A stretch of 64,000 nt of DNA from Chitinophagaceae bacterium (GCA_003168265.1 PMSV01000024.1:310001-374000); one strand, 5' to 3'. Numbered from the stretch's first letter, positions 44,074 through 53,755 are shown. Numbers and translations: made by a program. Notes: a model not told the origin generated them from the sequence alone.

Positions 44074-45555
44074 TCATTCTTTTCTTTTAAAGCTAAAATC
44101 TGATCCATTCTGATGCAATTTTATGCTGATAGGATTACCGGCCTCGTTCATGATGAAACTTCCTTCAGCAGGCACTTCAAATAAAAAAAAGTCGCTATTG
44201 GACGTGAAGAATATTTGCAATCCGGAATTGCCGTTTTGGAAAACATATAAGTGGTCCCCATTTCTTTTAATAGAAAGTGTAATATCATTCATTGCATAAA
44301 CTCCTGCATATTTATTTAGAATCTCTGCAGGCACCTGCACAATATTTTTTATCGAGGGTTGATAAAAGTTTTTCCAGCCGTAAACCTTAGCTACACTGTT
44401 TATAATCTCTTGTATAATTTGACCATTATCTGAATTCACCATAACCACCACCCCATCTCCCCCCTCAAAACTTCCGTAATACTGGCTTCTGAACCCTTCA
44501 TTTGCCCCCCCATGGCCGAAATAGGTTCGGTCACCTTTCTTTTCTATAAATACTCCCAAGCCAGCGTTTGTATTGGGAAGATAAGGAGTAAGCATGAGTT
44601 GAGCCATTTTTTTTGAAAGCACTTTATCCGATTTGCCGTTATATGCATTCTGCATTTCAATAATGAAAGAAGAAAGATCAGTTGGATTTGTCCAAAGACC
44701 GGCTGCAGCCATTTCAGGATAGATATGGAATTTACCTTTAACTTCACTTCCGTCTTCATGATAACCGGTGGCCAAAAAAGGCAATATTTTGTCCGGAGGT
44801 GGTTGAGTATAAAAGCTTCTTACCATGCCCATTGGCTCTAATACATTATTCCATTGGTATAGATCGTAATGTTCATCGGTAACATCCATTACAATCAATT
44901 GTGACAGGGTAATACCCCCGCCGGAATACTCTACTCTGGTTCCGGGAGCATATTGGGATTTAACGGCAACATTATTGGCAGGCCGCTCACCCTGAATAAC
45001 TTCAAATATACTTGGTATCGGCTCCCCCTTTTCATATCCTGCGAATCCATGTACTGTCAGGCCTGCTGTATGACTAAGCAAATTGCCGATGGTAATTTTT
45101 TTGAAATCACTATTACTGTCTGAAGGGAATTTGAACGTTTTGAAATAATGATTTATATCATCGGATAAGCTTACCCGCCCCGCCTGAACCAGTCTTAAGA
45201 TGCCTACCGCATTTAACGATTTTGATATTGATGCTGCCTGGAAAAGTGTTAGCGTATTAACAGTGCGTTGGTCAGCGAAATCAGCAAATCCATATCCCCG
45301 TGCCCATTCAAGTTTGAAATTGTTGATGACAGCTATACTTAATCCCTGTATTTTGTAAAATTTCATTCTTTCCGCCAATCGATATTGCATTGAGGAATCA
45401 GACAATTGCACCCATCCGCTTAAATTATTTTCAACCTGGCTTATTTTATTTTCTACAGCTCCGGAGTATTTTGGCTGGGATACCTGAGCAAGGATCCTAA
45501 AATTTAAAAAAATAATTAGCGCTAAAGCAATTGAATATGGATAATAGTGTTTCAT
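44074..45555 (-). CDS. Serine hydrolase of the beta-lactamase/class C (PBP4*-like) family
   Basis: A 493-residue secreted hydrolase with a signal peptide (YSIALALIIFLNFRILAQ). The active-site motif SISK (Ser109-Lys112) lies in LFQAASISKSLNAVG. The second motif is a Tyr in VEYSGGGITL, and the third is HGG in YFGHGGANEGF. A C-terminal lipocalin-like beta-domain (DUF3471 type, about 390-490) follows. These proteins act as esterases or D-aminopeptidases rather than true beta-lactamases. It is monocistronic, in AT-rich DNA. Confidence 0.9.
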   Translation of the reverse strand: MKHYYPYSIALALIIFLNFRILAQVSQPKYSGAVENKISQVENNLSGWVQLSDSSMQYRLAERMKFYKIQGLSIAVINNFKLEWARGYGFADFADQRTVNTLTLFQAASISKSLNAVGILRLVQAGRVSLSDDINHYFKTFKFPSDSNSDFKKITIGNLLSHTAGLTVHGFAGYEKGEPIPSIFEVIQGERPANNVAVKSQYAPGTRVEYSGGGITLSQLIVMDVTDEHYDLYQWNNVLEPMGMVRSFYTQPPPDKILPFLATGYHEDGSEVKGKFHIYPEMAAAGLWTNPTDLSSFIIEMQNAYNGKSDKVLSKKMAQLMLTPYLPNTNAGLGVFIEKKGDRTYFGHGGANEGFRSQYYGSFEGGDGVVVMVNSDNGQIIQEIINSVAKVYGWKNFYQPSIKNIVQVPAEILNKYAGVYAMNDITLSIKRNGDHLYVFQNGNSGLQIFFTSNSDFFLFEVPAEGSFIMNEAGNPISIKLHQNGSDFSFKRKE

Positions 45556-45799
45556 GCAAATTCATTAAGACATTGAAGTTAGCCTTTTTAACCCTACAAG
45601 TTTTTTTACCTCCATTTGCAGTATTAATAATTTTTGGCTAGTCTGAAACTTAAGGACAGTTGTTTTAATAAATATTGAGTATGCCGGAAAACTATTTCTT
45701 ATTGTATATTGGTTCTTCAGAAATCTGATGCAGCCTGTCTGAAACATCATCAAGGGGAGCTAACAAGAACAGGTTAGCAGCTGGCATCACAGGATAAAT

Positions 45800-46033
45800 T
45801 TATCCGACGGAGAGCCAGATTTCCATCCTTGACTTTTCCAAATGATCCTTTGCTTTGTTTGCTTCTGGTGTCCCCCTTTCAAAATCCCAGTATCTGGCCT
45901 GTAAAGATGAACAATGATAAGTAAACTAATGGTTATCATGATCAGTGGCATAGAGCCGGGCACCACAGATTATACAGGAAAAAGTTGGATGAAATTCCAT
46001 TTCCTGGCCGTTCGTTGTTTGTTCTTTTTGCAT
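45800..46033 (-). pseudogene. Small zinc-ribbon protein gene interrupted by an amber stop
   Basis: On the minus strand an ATG at 46033 opens a frame with FSCIICGARLYATDHDNH, then an in-frame TAG (45928-45926), then continues FTYHCSSLQARYWDFERGTP and EANKAKDHLEKSRMEIWLSV to a TAA at 45800. The whole is 78 codons. Together the halves look like one small Bacteroidota zinc-ribbon protein with CxxC, a later Cys and the ARYWDFERGT segment; the stop breaks it after residue 35. The family resemblance is from memory. A sequencing error or an active short form from a downstream start cannot be excluded. Confidence 0.5.
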
Positions 46034-46046
46034 ATGATCAACATTT

Positions 46047-46394
46047 ATGAGCTGGTTGCCCGGCTGGCACTCCGATGAAAAACCTTGGGATAATCAGCAA
46101 AAAGAACGTGGATTTTTAATAACCTATACAAAATACAAGGCCAGCGGTTGCCACATCTGTCCTTTGTGTGAAGCTTGCTATAAGCAAAAAGGCAACCGAA
46201 TAGCGACTATGGCTGTTATACCTGCAATGGATTCCCATTTGGACATTTTCAAGGATGGGAGTCCCTGCTGGAGAACCAGAGTTCCTTCTTTAACATCTGC
46301 ATTAACACTAAATTCTTCCAAAACACCGTTTAAGGAAACGGTAAGTGGCGGGAAAGATTCGGCAGGATATCAAGTATCGGCGTTAGACATTTGA
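46047..46394 (+). mobile_element. Transposase fragment, IS1182-like
   Basis: The frame from 46047 contains QQKERGFLITYTKYKASGCH then ICPLCEACYKQKGNR (to about 46198). This resembles the Cys-rich segment of IS1182-family DDE transposases (YxAKNCxGCPLRxxCxKAKGNR). Neither the upstream catalytic part nor the downstream end is present, and the sequence after KGNRI no longer looks like the family. It is a remnant, too short to define ends or inverted repeats. Confidence 0.45.
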
Positions 46395-46425
46395 CCATGA
46401 TACGGTAGCGATTTATACCGAATAT

Positions 46426-46481
46426 ATAACGCTAAGATAACTATTCAATAAGCTTAAAGATACATTGCCGGATTACCTTTG
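46426..46481 (+). promoter_or_regulatory. Pho-box-like array and promoter of the alkaline-phosphatase-like gene
   Basis: Three direct repeats with an 11-bp period start at 46426, 46437 and 46448 (ATAACGCTAAG, ATAACTATTCA, ATAAGCTTAAA). A perfect -7 element TACCTTTG follows at 46474-46481, 26 bp after the start of the last repeat, and the gene starts 14 nt further. There is no TTTG at -33, as expected if an activator replaces it. The same layout occurs at 47696, 55793 and, on the minus strand, 55729. Confidence 0.55.
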
Positions 46482-46495
46482 TAAAACCACTTAAA

Positions 46496-47611
46496 ATGAA
46501 ATCTGCTTTCATCCTTTTCCTTTTCCTTTCCCTGTTTATTTCGGCTAAAGCCCAAAACCCCGCCCAGGCAGAGAACATTTTCATAATCACTACAGACGGA
46601 TTCCGGTGGCAGGAACTTTTTTCCGGTGCGGATTCCCTCCTGATCAGTAATTCTCAATACGTAGAAGACATTTCCATAGCCAGGCAGCTTTTTTGGGATC
46701 AGGACCCGATGGAAAGAAGACGCCTGCTCATGCCCTTTTTCTGGAATGTAATTTCAAAGAGCGGTCAGATTTACGGAAACAGGGCTCTTGGAAATAAATC
46801 CAATGCAGCCAATCCCTACAAGATATCTTACCCAGGTTACAACGAGATCTTAACCGGTTATATAGATCCTTTTATCATCATCAATTATCCCAAGCTCAAT
46901 CCCAATACTAATATATTGGAATACCTGAACAACGAAGGAGAATATCATGGTAAGGTCGTAGCTTTCAGTTCCTGGTCTGTATTCCCCTCTATTTTAAACA
47001 ACCACCGAAATAATCTCCCGGTGAATAGCGGATGGCAGAACATGGAGGAAGAAAACAATGACAGCGTTTATGACCTGATCAATAAGGTTCAGGATGGAGT
47101 ACCTATAAAAAATAATACCCGATATGACTGGCTCACCTACCTGAATGCAAAAGAGTATATAACACAACACCATCCCCGCATCGTTTTCATCGGCCTGGGA
47201 GAAACAGATGAATTCGCTCACGAAGGCCATTATGACAAATACCTTCAGCATGCCAATGCTGTGGACAAAATGATCGGGGATTTATGGTATTTTGTTCAAA
47301 CCCAGCCCTGCTACAGGAACAAGACCACTTTCATCATCACCACGGATCACGGCAGGGGAAAAAAGGTTTATAACTGGAGCAATCACAGCCTGTTTACAGA
47401 CGGCTCGGCCCAAACCTGGCTGGCCATGATCGGGCCCGGCATCGAACCGCTTGGCGAGATGAAGGGGAAACAGCAGATCTACCAAAAGCAAATTGCAGCT
47501 ACTATTGCTAATTTATTGGGTCAGCCCTTCAAATCCGAGCACAGGATCGGGCAAGCAATCAATCTTCCCCCCGTTCAACAGATGGCTGATGCCACTGTTG
47601 GAAGCAAATAA
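46496..47611 (+). CDS. Alkaline phosphatase superfamily protein (phosphodiesterase/phosphoglyceromutase-like), secreted
   Basis: A 371-residue protein with signal peptide (SAFILFLFLSLFISAKAQ). It belongs to the alkaline phosphatase superfamily: the N-terminal metal site is IFIITTDGFRWQELFSGAD, and the C-terminal sites are GLGETDEFAHEGHYDKYLQ and FIITTDHGRGKKVYNWSNHS with Asp, His and His ligands. It is likely periplasmic and releases phosphate from an organic ester; the exact substrate is unknown. A Pho-box-like array sits directly upstream, and the porin-pst operon follows, so a phosphate-scavenging role is likely. Confidence 0.82.
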   Translation: MKSAFILFLFLSLFISAKAQNPAQAENIFIITTDGFRWQELFSGADSLLISNSQYVEDISIARQLFWDQDPMERRRLLMPFFWNVISKSGQIYGNRALGNKSNAANPYKISYPGYNEILTGYIDPFIIINYPKLNPNTNILEYLNNEGEYHGKVVAFSSWSVFPSILNNHRNNLPVNSGWQNMEEENNDSVYDLINKVQDGVPIKNNTRYDWLTYLNAKEYITQHHPRIVFIGLGETDEFAHEGHYDKYLQHANAVDKMIGDLWYFVQTQPCYRNKTTFIITTDHGRGKKVYNWSNHSLFTDGSAQTWLAMIGPGIEPLGEMKGKQQIYQKQIAATIANLLGQPFKSEHRIGQAINLPPVQQMADATVGSK

Positions 47612-47695
47612 GATGACCATTCTTTCATAAAAATTTGTCCCGGATAACTGGGAACTACTTCGCTTTGGTGATAATCAACTAGATAGAGATATCAG

Positions 47696-47751
47696 TTAAC
47701 ACTAAGGTAATATTGGCTTAACATTCCGATCAATTTGCAGTTCTTCTTTTG
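47696..47751 (+). promoter_or_regulatory. Pho-box-like array and promoter of the porin-pst operon
   Basis: Direct repeats with an 11-bp period start at 47696, 47707 and 47718 (TTAACACTAAG, GTAATATTGGC, TTAACATTCCG). A -7-like TTCTTTTG (one mismatch) is at 47744-47751, again exactly 26 bp after a repeat start. The porin gene starts 26 nt downstream. Confidence 0.6.
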
Positions 47752-47777
47752 CATTCCAAACACACAACTAATAATTT

Positions 47778-49148
47778 ATGAGAAGAATTGGTTCAATCAA
47801 ATTCCTACTTACAACGATTGTTGTTTTATTAATCTCTCTTGGATCAGCGACTGCACAATACGTGTGGAATTCTGATTCTGCTTTCAGGGCGGGAGCTCCC
47901 GGTTCCGGAAGAATCTGGGGATATGTATTCGGCGATTTCTATTATAAGGGACATAGCGATTCCCTGAATCGGGGCGGCAATAACCAGTATACAGGCATCC
48001 CCCAGGGAAGGAACGCATTCCAGTTCCGTCGTCTTTATCTCGGTTATGATTACAACCTGAGTCAAAAATTTTCTGCAGAATTATTACTTGCAGCAGAAGA
48101 CAATTTTCCGGCTTTCAACCCACCTTCTTCAAGTGCAGCAAGCGGTGACCAACTTTTGAACAACAAGGAATCCTTTTTCATCAAATATGCCGATGTGAAG
48201 TGGAAGAATATCTGGAAAGGAACCGACCTCATTGTAGGAGAGCAGCCCACCCCGGCCTTCCCCTTCATCACAGAAAGAATCTGGGCTTATCGCTCGAGTG
48301 AAAGAACGATTTCCGATATCAGGCGTACACCTTCTTACGATATGGGCGCAGGTCTGCGCGGCACATTCGATCCTTCAACAAAGAATTTCGGATACGATCT
48401 GCTGGTAGGCAATGGAACAAGCGACAAACCGCCCACTAACAGTTTCAAATGGTTTTACGGGGATGTTTATGCCTATCTGTTAAAAAAGCAGTTGGTACTC
48501 GATCTCTATGCCGATTACCAAAGGCTGAACTGGCAACCGGGTTGGCACCATGATCGCCAGATGGTCAAGGGATATATCGCCTATAGCTTTCCGACCACGG
48601 AAAAATATTATCCCGGTCTGACCATCGGCGTGGAAGGATTCGTGAATAATTTGCGGGGTGATACTAAAGGATACATGTATAAATCCTCAGGCTTACCCAA
48701 TGATACCCTGGCAACTGTTGCAGAAGGAATTTCATTCTATATTCACGGAGATATTATCAAAGAAAAACTCCGCTTTTTCGCCCGTATCGACATGTACAAT
48801 CCGAACAAAAACATAGGCAAAAATCTGCAGGATTCTGCATTTGCGGGTCTCTCCTCTCCCAGCGGTTACAATACGCCCGGGTATAAGATGACCTATAGCG
48901 CCAGCACCGGAACACCGACTGCGGCAACCAGCACAGGCGATATCTCCTCCAAAGAAACATTTATGAACATTGGATTGGACTTTACTCCGATAAAAGGCGT
49001 CCATTTTATGCCCAATATCTGGTATAACCATTATAACTCCCAGTTGCCGAATCCTCCAGGAGTGGCTCCTGGAACATCGAATGCCAATTATGACCTGGTA
49101 TACCGTATAACATTTTATTTTGTTTTCGGTAAGAGAGAGCTTCTGTAA
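47778..49148 (+). CDS. Outer-membrane porin (phosphate-selective porin O/P-like)
   Basis: A 456-residue outer-membrane beta-barrel protein with a signal peptide (RIGSIKFLLTTIVVLLISLG). It has alternating beta-strand patterns (FRRLYLGYDYNLSQKFSAEL, YDLVYRITFYFVFGKRELL at the end) with a C-terminal aromatic/Leu strand. It is first in an operon with pstSCAB-phoU, so it most likely carries phosphate or phosphate esters across the outer membrane, as do OprO/OprP-like porins. Selectivity itself is not visible from sequence. Confidence 0.82.
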   Translation: MRRIGSIKFLLTTIVVLLISLGSATAQYVWNSDSAFRAGAPGSGRIWGYVFGDFYYKGHSDSLNRGGNNQYTGIPQGRNAFQFRRLYLGYDYNLSQKFSAELLLAAEDNFPAFNPPSSSAASGDQLLNNKESFFIKYADVKWKNIWKGTDLIVGEQPTPAFPFITERIWAYRSSERTISDIRRTPSYDMGAGLRGTFDPSTKNFGYDLLVGNGTSDKPPTNSFKWFYGDVYAYLLKKQLVLDLYADYQRLNWQPGWHHDRQMVKGYIAYSFPTTEKYYPGLTIGVEGFVNNLRGDTKGYMYKSSGLPNDTLATVAEGISFYIHGDIIKEKLRFFARIDMYNPNKNIGKNLQDSAFAGLSSPSGYNTPGYKMTYSASTGTPTAATSTGDISSKETFMNIGLDFTPIKGVHFMPNIWYNHYNSQLPNPPGVAPGTSNANYDLVYRITFYFVFGKRELL

Positions 49149-49196
49149 AGAGCAGGGTTCTTAAAGTGAATTTCAACACTCCTACAATCAATAAAG

Positions 49197-50288
49197 ATGA
49201 AAATCAGATTTCACAATTTGAAAAGCACCCTGACCCTGGGTGTTTTTTTTGCTATTCTGACAATAAGCGCATGCGGAGATGGAGGCAATGGGACAACAGG
49301 GAGTTCGGGAGATGACAATACCCTGATTGGTGCGGGCAGTTCGTTTGACAATCCGCTTTTCTCAAAAATGTTTTCTGAATACAACAAGGCGAATGGATTA
49401 AGAGTCAATTATCAATCCATTGGTTCAGGAGCGGGTATTTCCCAACTTACGAATAAGACCGTGGATTTCGGAGCCTCGGACGCACCAATGAACTCCAAAC
49501 AGGATTCTGCAGCATCCGCTGCCATTCTACATATTCCGGTGACAGCCGGTGCAGTTGCTTTAAGTTACAACCTGCCGGAAGTAAAGGATACCCTGCGCTT
49601 GACTCCTACGGTTTTGGCTGGTATCTTCCTCGGAAAGATCAGCAGATGGGATGATCCCCAGATCGCATCTATAAATAAGGGAATTAAGCTGCCTTCAACG
49701 GGGATCGTGGTTGCCCATCGTTCGGATGGCAGTGGTACTACAAATATTTTCTCAACCTATCTTTCCAAGGTGAGCGAGGATTGGAATGCAAAAGTGGGTA
49801 AGGGTTCTTCTGTGAATTGGCCCGTCGGCCTCGGCGGTAAAGGAACAGAAGGGGTAGCCGGTTTGGTCAAACAAACCCCTGGCGCCATCGGGTATATTGA
49901 GCTGGCCTATGCCATTCAAAATAATATGGCCTATGCAAAAATCCAGAACAAATCGGGCAGTTTCATTGCGCCCAGCATTGCCAGTGTAACTGCTGCCGCA
50001 AACGTCAACATTCCTCAGGATTCGAAGATCTCCCTGACCAATACCGATGCATCTGACGGTTACCCGATTTCTGGTTTTTCCTGGGTTTTGATCTATAAGG
50101 AACAGAAATACAATAATCGTAGGTCGGACAGGGCAGCAAAACTTCTGAAACTTATATCCTGGATGATACATGACGGTCAGCAATTCAGCGGCCCTCTGAC
50201 TTATGCTCCTTTATCAACGGCAGCCGCCACTGTAGGCGATGCGATTTTAAAAACCGCAACCTACGATGGCAAACCAATCCTCCCTTAA
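49197..50288 (+). CDS. pstS: Phosphate ABC transporter substrate-binding lipoprotein PstS
   Basis: The periplasmic phosphate-binding protein. The signal peptide ends in a lipobox (TISACGDGG), so it is a lipoprotein. LIGAGSSFDNPLFSKMFSEY, YQSIGSGAGISQLTNKTVDF and GASDAP are the typical N-terminal ligand loops, followed by VVAHRSDGSGTTNIFSTYLS (SGT phosphate loop) and GAIGYIELAYA. The 363-residue length fits PstS. It is the second gene of the pst operon, 48 bp after the porin. Confidence 0.97.
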   Translation: MKIRFHNLKSTLTLGVFFAILTISACGDGGNGTTGSSGDDNTLIGAGSSFDNPLFSKMFSEYNKANGLRVNYQSIGSGAGISQLTNKTVDFGASDAPMNSKQDSAASAAILHIPVTAGAVALSYNLPEVKDTLRLTPTVLAGIFLGKISRWDDPQIASINKGIKLPSTGIVVAHRSDGSGTTNIFSTYLSKVSEDWNAKVGKGSSVNWPVGLGGKGTEGVAGLVKQTPGAIGYIELAYAIQNNMAYAKIQNKSGSFIAPSIASVTAAANVNIPQDSKISLTNTDASDGYPISGFSWVLIYKEQKYNNRRSDRAAKLLKLISWMIHDGQQFSGPLTYAPLSTAAATVGDAILKTATYDGKPILP

Positions 50289-50333
50289 TAAACTGAAAAG
50301 CAAATGGGAACCAGGTGAGTAAAGAATATTTTT

Positions 50334-51320
50334 ATGAGTGAAGCGACCATAGAAAATAAAGGAATTGCCCTCAGTGACTCGAAGCTGGGGGTAATTAATT
50401 CTGATCTGGCGCTAATTCAGTCAAAAAAAGGGGTCAGACGACTCAACAGACAGATCCGAACGGAAAATACTTTCAGGAAAATGTTATTGTTGATGGGTCT
50501 GATAATGATCCTGCTTGTGATCGGAATCTTATTCACCTTGCTGCTTGAATCCATTCCCTCTTTGAAAGCCCTGGGGCTTAAATATCTTTGGGGTAAGACT
50601 TGGGATCCGGTTCAGGATATCTATGGAGCCTATCCATTTCTTCTGGGAACACTGCTCACTTCATTTCTTGCCCTCATCATATCCATTCCCTTTTCAATTG
50701 CCATTGCAGTTTTTCTGGGAGAATATTATCCCAAGGGCTGGATTCCGGATTTTCTAAAAAACACTGTGGAGTTGATCGCTGCTGTGCCTTCAGTAATCTA
50801 CGGGTTCTGGGGCTTAGCTGTATTGGTTCCAATGGTCAGGAGTCTGGAAACAACGCTGCATGTGGATCCTTACGGGGTTGGGATCTTTACAAGTTCCCTT
50901 ATTCTGGCGGTCATGATCATTCCTTATGCGGCCTCCCTGGGTCGATCCGTCATTCAAATGGTCCCTTCCTCCCTTAAAGAAGGGGCCTATGCGCTTGGGG
51001 CTACCCGATGGGAAGTCATCCGTTCCGTGATCATTCCCTATACCAAGTCCGGTTTGTTTGCCGGCATCCTGCTTTCACTAGGCAGGGCCCTGGGCGAGAC
51101 CATGGCCGTTACGATGGTGATCGGTAATACAAGCATTATTCCGAAAAGCATTTTTGCTCCTGGCAATACGATGGCCAGCGTCATTGCAAATGAATTCACA
51201 GAGGCCGATAAGCCGGTTTATTTGTCCGCCCTGATAGAACTGGGATTGGTGCTTTTTCTTGTTACTGTGGTTATAAACATGATTGGTAAAAGGGTGATCC
51301 GCCGGTTTACAAATGAATAA
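50334..51320 (+). CDS. pstC: Phosphate ABC transporter permease PstC
   Basis: An inner-membrane permease of 328 residues with a polar N-terminal extension of about 45 residues and six membrane helices. IAVFLGEYYPKGWIPDFLKN and VELIAAVPSVIYGFWGLAVL are PstC motifs, and EGAYALGATRWEVIRSVIIP is the cytoplasmic coupling loop (EAA) that contacts PstB. It lies 45 bp after pstS and 3 bp before pstA. Confidence 0.96.
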   Translation: MSEATIENKGIALSDSKLGVINSDLALIQSKKGVRRLNRQIRTENTFRKMLLLMGLIMILLVIGILFTLLLESIPSLKALGLKYLWGKTWDPVQDIYGAYPFLLGTLLTSFLALIISIPFSIAIAVFLGEYYPKGWIPDFLKNTVELIAAVPSVIYGFWGLAVLVPMVRSLETTLHVDPYGVGIFTSSLILAVMIIPYAASLGRSVIQMVPSSLKEGAYALGATRWEVIRSVIIPYTKSGLFAGILLSLGRALGETMAVTMVIGNTSIIPKSIFAPGNTMASVIANEFTEADKPVYLSALIELGLVLFLVTVVINMIGKRVIRRFTNE

Positions 51321-51323
51321 AAT

Positions 51324-52169
51324 ATGAGCCAGAGCGTTCAATACAGAATTGGAATAAGCCGGATCGTCCGAGTTATTACTATAGTGTTGGCTTTTGCTTG
51401 CATTCTCCCCTTATTTGCCATCCTTTTCTACATTATCAAGGCAGGTATAACCAGAGTGAATTGGAGTTTTTTGGTCAATGTCCCCAAGCCGGTTGGTGAA
51501 AAAGGGGGAGGCATTGCCAATGCATTACTGGGAACTTTTCTGATCATCATTGTGGCGTCCTTGATTGCAATACCAGTCGGAATAATGTGCGGTGTGTTCT
51601 TAAGCGAAAACAGGAAGAGCAGACTGGCTTATTGGAGCAGGCTCTGTGTGGACATCCTCCAGGGGGTTCCTTCGATCGTTATAGGTATCATCGCCTATTT
51701 CTGGCTGGTCAAACCATTAGGTGGTTTTTCCGCATTATCTGGCAGTGTGGCACTGGCTATCATGATGCTTCCGATAGTGATCCGGTCAACGGAAGAAACC
51801 TTAAAGCTGCTCCCTGACTCACTGAAGGAAGCGGCGTTTGCACTAGGCATGCCCTTTCACAGGGTTATTCTGAAGGTGATCGTTCCTTGCGGGATCAGCG
51901 GGATCCTCTCCGGAGTGATGCTTTCGATAGCAAGGGTAGCGGGGGAAACCGCTCCTCTTTTGTTCACTGCCTTCGGGAACCCTTATTTGTCAGCCAATAT
52001 AACCAAACCCATGCAAAGCCTCCCTTTGCTGATTTTCAATTATGCTACGAGTCCTTATAACGACTGGCATGACCTTGCCTGGGGAGCATCCGTGATATTG
52101 CTCGTCTTCGTACTCCTTTTAAATATTTCTACTAAGCTGATTACCAAAAGATGGAAAGTACAATTGTAA
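51324..52169 (+). CDS. pstA: Phosphate ABC transporter permease PstA
   Basis: The second permease of the high-affinity phosphate importer, 281 residues with six helices. [58 protein letters not shown] and the coupling loop [20 protein letters not shown] are typical of PstA. Its 3' end overlaps pstB by 19 bp in another frame, so the two are tightly coupled. Confidence 0.96.
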   Translation: MSQSVQYRIGISRIVRVITIVLAFACILPLFAILFYIIKAGITRVNWSFLVNVPKPVGEKGGGIANALLGTFLIIIVASLIAIPVGIMCGVFLSENRKSRLAYWSRLCVDILQGVPSIVIGIIAYFWLVKPLGGFSALSGSVALAIMMLPIVIRSTEETLKLLPDSLKEAAFALGMPFHRVILKVIVPCGISGILSGVMLSIARVAGETAPLLFTAFGNPYLSANITKPMQSLPLLIFNYATSPYNDWHDLAWGASVILLVFVLLLNISTKLITKRWKVQL

Positions 52170-52909
52170 AATCGGTCGATTATAATGCCTATTTCGGAGA
52201 TAATCACGTTGTGAAAAACGTGAACATTTCAATACCCAGAAATCATGTTATTGCCGTCATGGGGCCATCCGGTTGTGGGAAAACGACTTTTTTGAGAGGG
52301 ATCAACCGCATGCATGAATTGATACCGAATGCCACGGCGAACGGACAGATTCTGCTTAACAATGAGGATGTGATGCAAATGCATCCCATTTTTGTCCGCC
52401 TGAAGATCGGAATGGTCTTTCAGCGTCCCAATCCCTTCCCCAATCTCAGTATTTACGATAATGTCATCGCGGGATACAAACTGAATGGCATTAGTTTAGC
52501 CAGGATGGACAGGGACCGGATCGTGGAGGAATCGCTCAGCAAAGTGGCTTTATGGAAGGAGGTTAAGGATTCCCTCACAAAAAAGGGCACTTTTCTTTCA
52601 GGCGGCCAGCAACAAAAGCTTTGCATAGCCCGGGCAGTGGCAATGCAACCCGAGGTCCTGCTCTTCGACGAACCGACCAGCGCTCTGGATCCGATTTCCA
52701 CTTCCTCAGTAGAAGAGCTTTTCCATGACTTGAAAAAAAATTATACCTTAATCATTGTCACGCACAATATGCAGCAGGCAGCAAGGGTTAGTGACCAGAC
52801 TGCCTTCTTCTATCTGGGCGAACTGGTGGAATTCGACGACACAAAAAAAATGTTTACCAATCCAAAGGACAAAAGGACCCAAAATTATATAACGGGCCGA
52901 TTCAGCTAA
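52151..52909 (+). CDS. pstB: Phosphate ABC transporter ATPase PstB
   Basis: The ATPase that drives phosphate import, 252 residues. Walker A is [11 protein letters not shown], the Q loop [18 protein letters not shown] (the RPNPFP segment is diagnostic for PstB), the signature [15 protein letters not shown], Walker [15 protein letters not shown], and the H loop [16 protein letters not shown]. It starts inside the end of pstA. Confidence 0.97.
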   Translation: MESTIVKSVDYNAYFGDNHVVKNVNISIPRNHVIAVMGPSGCGKTTFLRGINRMHELIPNATANGQILLNNEDVMQMHPIFVRLKIGMVFQRPNPFPNLSIYDNVIAGYKLNGISLARMDRDRIVEESLSKVALWKEVKDSLTKKGTFLSGGQQQKLCIARAVAMQPEVLLFDEPTSALDPISTSSVEELFHDLKKNYTLIIVTHNMQQAARVSDQTAFFYLGELVEFDDTKKMFTNPKDKRTQNYITGRFS

Positions 52910-52939
52910 TCCCATACAGAATCTTAAATATCAAGGATC

Positions 52940-53602
52940 ATGACACAGCTAGAAACAGAATTGCATTTACTTAAAAAAGAAGTCATCAATATGTGGGACC
53001 TCGTGCGGTCGCAGTTGGTCAAAGCAAGGAGCGCCATGCTGAATTTCGATAAGGATCTGGCAAGGGAAGTGATACTGAAAGAACGAAGGGTGAATGGCTC
53101 TGAATTGAAAATCGACCGGGACTGCGAGAATATTTTTGCCCTGCTCACCCCAGTGGCAGTGGACCTGCGCTTCGTACTTGCAGTATTGAAGATCAATTCA
53201 AACCTGGAGCGGATCGGCGATATTGCCGAAGGCATTGCAAAATATGTACTGAGCATTGAGATTCCCTTTCACAGGCCCCTGCTGGAAGAAACCTTAGTGA
53301 TAAGAATGTATGATGAATCCGTCAATATTTTCGAGGATGCCCTGACTGCTTTTGAAAATGAAGACACCCTTCTGGCCCGGAGCATTTTTAAGAAAGATGA
53401 ATATCTCGACGATATCAATCTGAGGGCCAATGATCTGATAGAAAAATACCTTAACTCCCATCCCCAGGACCTGAATCAGGCACTTTATATTCTCTCCGTG
53501 ATCCGGAAATTGGAGCGCGTGGGAGATCAATCAAAGAATATCTCCGAGGAGATCATCTTCTACTTGGAAGCCAAAGTGCTCAAGCACAGGCATACTCATT
53601 AG
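52940..53602 (+). CDS. phoU: Phosphate signalling complex protein PhoU
   Basis: Two three-helix bundles (about 220 residues) with the metal-binding motifs of PhoU: INSNLERIGDIAEGIAKYVL in the first half and ILSVIRKLERVGDQSKNISE in the second (E-x-x-x-D type). It links the transport state of PstSCAB to the phosphate two-component system and represses the regulon when phosphate is plentiful. It is the last gene of the operon and is followed by a clear terminator. Confidence 0.95.
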   Translation: MTQLETELHLLKKEVINMWDLVRSQLVKARSAMLNFDKDLAREVILKERRVNGSELKIDRDCENIFALLTPVAVDLRFVLAVLKINSNLERIGDIAEGIAKYVLSIEIPFHRPLLEETLVIRMYDESVNIFEDALTAFENEDTLLARSIFKKDEYLDDINLRANDLIEKYLNSHPQDLNQALYILSVIRKLERVGDQSKNISEEIIFYLEAKVLKHRHTH

Positions 53603-53722
53603 TAACAAAGCGATAATGTAAGGATAAGAGGGGGTTAATAGAGCGAAATTATCTTGCAGCAAATTTGCAGTTGTTAACAGTGGTCTTATAAGCAACGCAA
53701 GAATTTCTCATGCAGCAAAATC

Positions 53723-53755
53723 AGCCACCTCATTTCCATGCGGTGGCTTTTTATT
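53723..53755 (+). terminator. Intrinsic terminator of the porin-pst-phoU operon
   Basis: AGCCACC (53723-53729) and GGTGGCT (53742-53748) form a 7-bp stem followed by TTTTTATT. It lies about 120 nt after phoU and just beyond the convergent glycosyltransferase gene, which ends at 53785. Confidence 0.8.

Larger units (their letters stand above)
45556..46495. other. Long stretch with gene remnants between the serine hydrolase and the phosphate region
   Basis: This 940-bp stretch has no intact gene. It holds a stop-interrupted zinc-ribbon gene (45800-46033, minus), a transposase fragment (46047-46200, plus), and the promoter region of the alkaline-phosphatase-like gene (46426-46481). Parts 45556-45799 and 46200-46420 show nothing recognised. 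Confidence 0.6.

Noticed and set aside
45817-46267. Inverted similarity around CCATCCTTGA at 45822 and TCAAGGATGG at 46250, possible IS ends
   Set aside because: The match is short and the left copy lies in the coding part of the zinc-ribbon remnant; no target duplication or second transposase part was seen.
46200-46390. Minus-strand frame reading LNGVLEEFSVNADVKEGTLV with no start
   Set aside because: Looks protein-like, but has no start codon, no family recognised, and overlaps the transposase remnant; not enough to call.
53603-53722. Possible small RNA between phoU and its terminator (TTAATA at 53635, CAAATTTG at 53660)
   Set aside because: Spacing is 25 rather than 26 bp, only one repeat is seen and the -7 is imperfect; it is more simply the 3' untranslated region of the operon.
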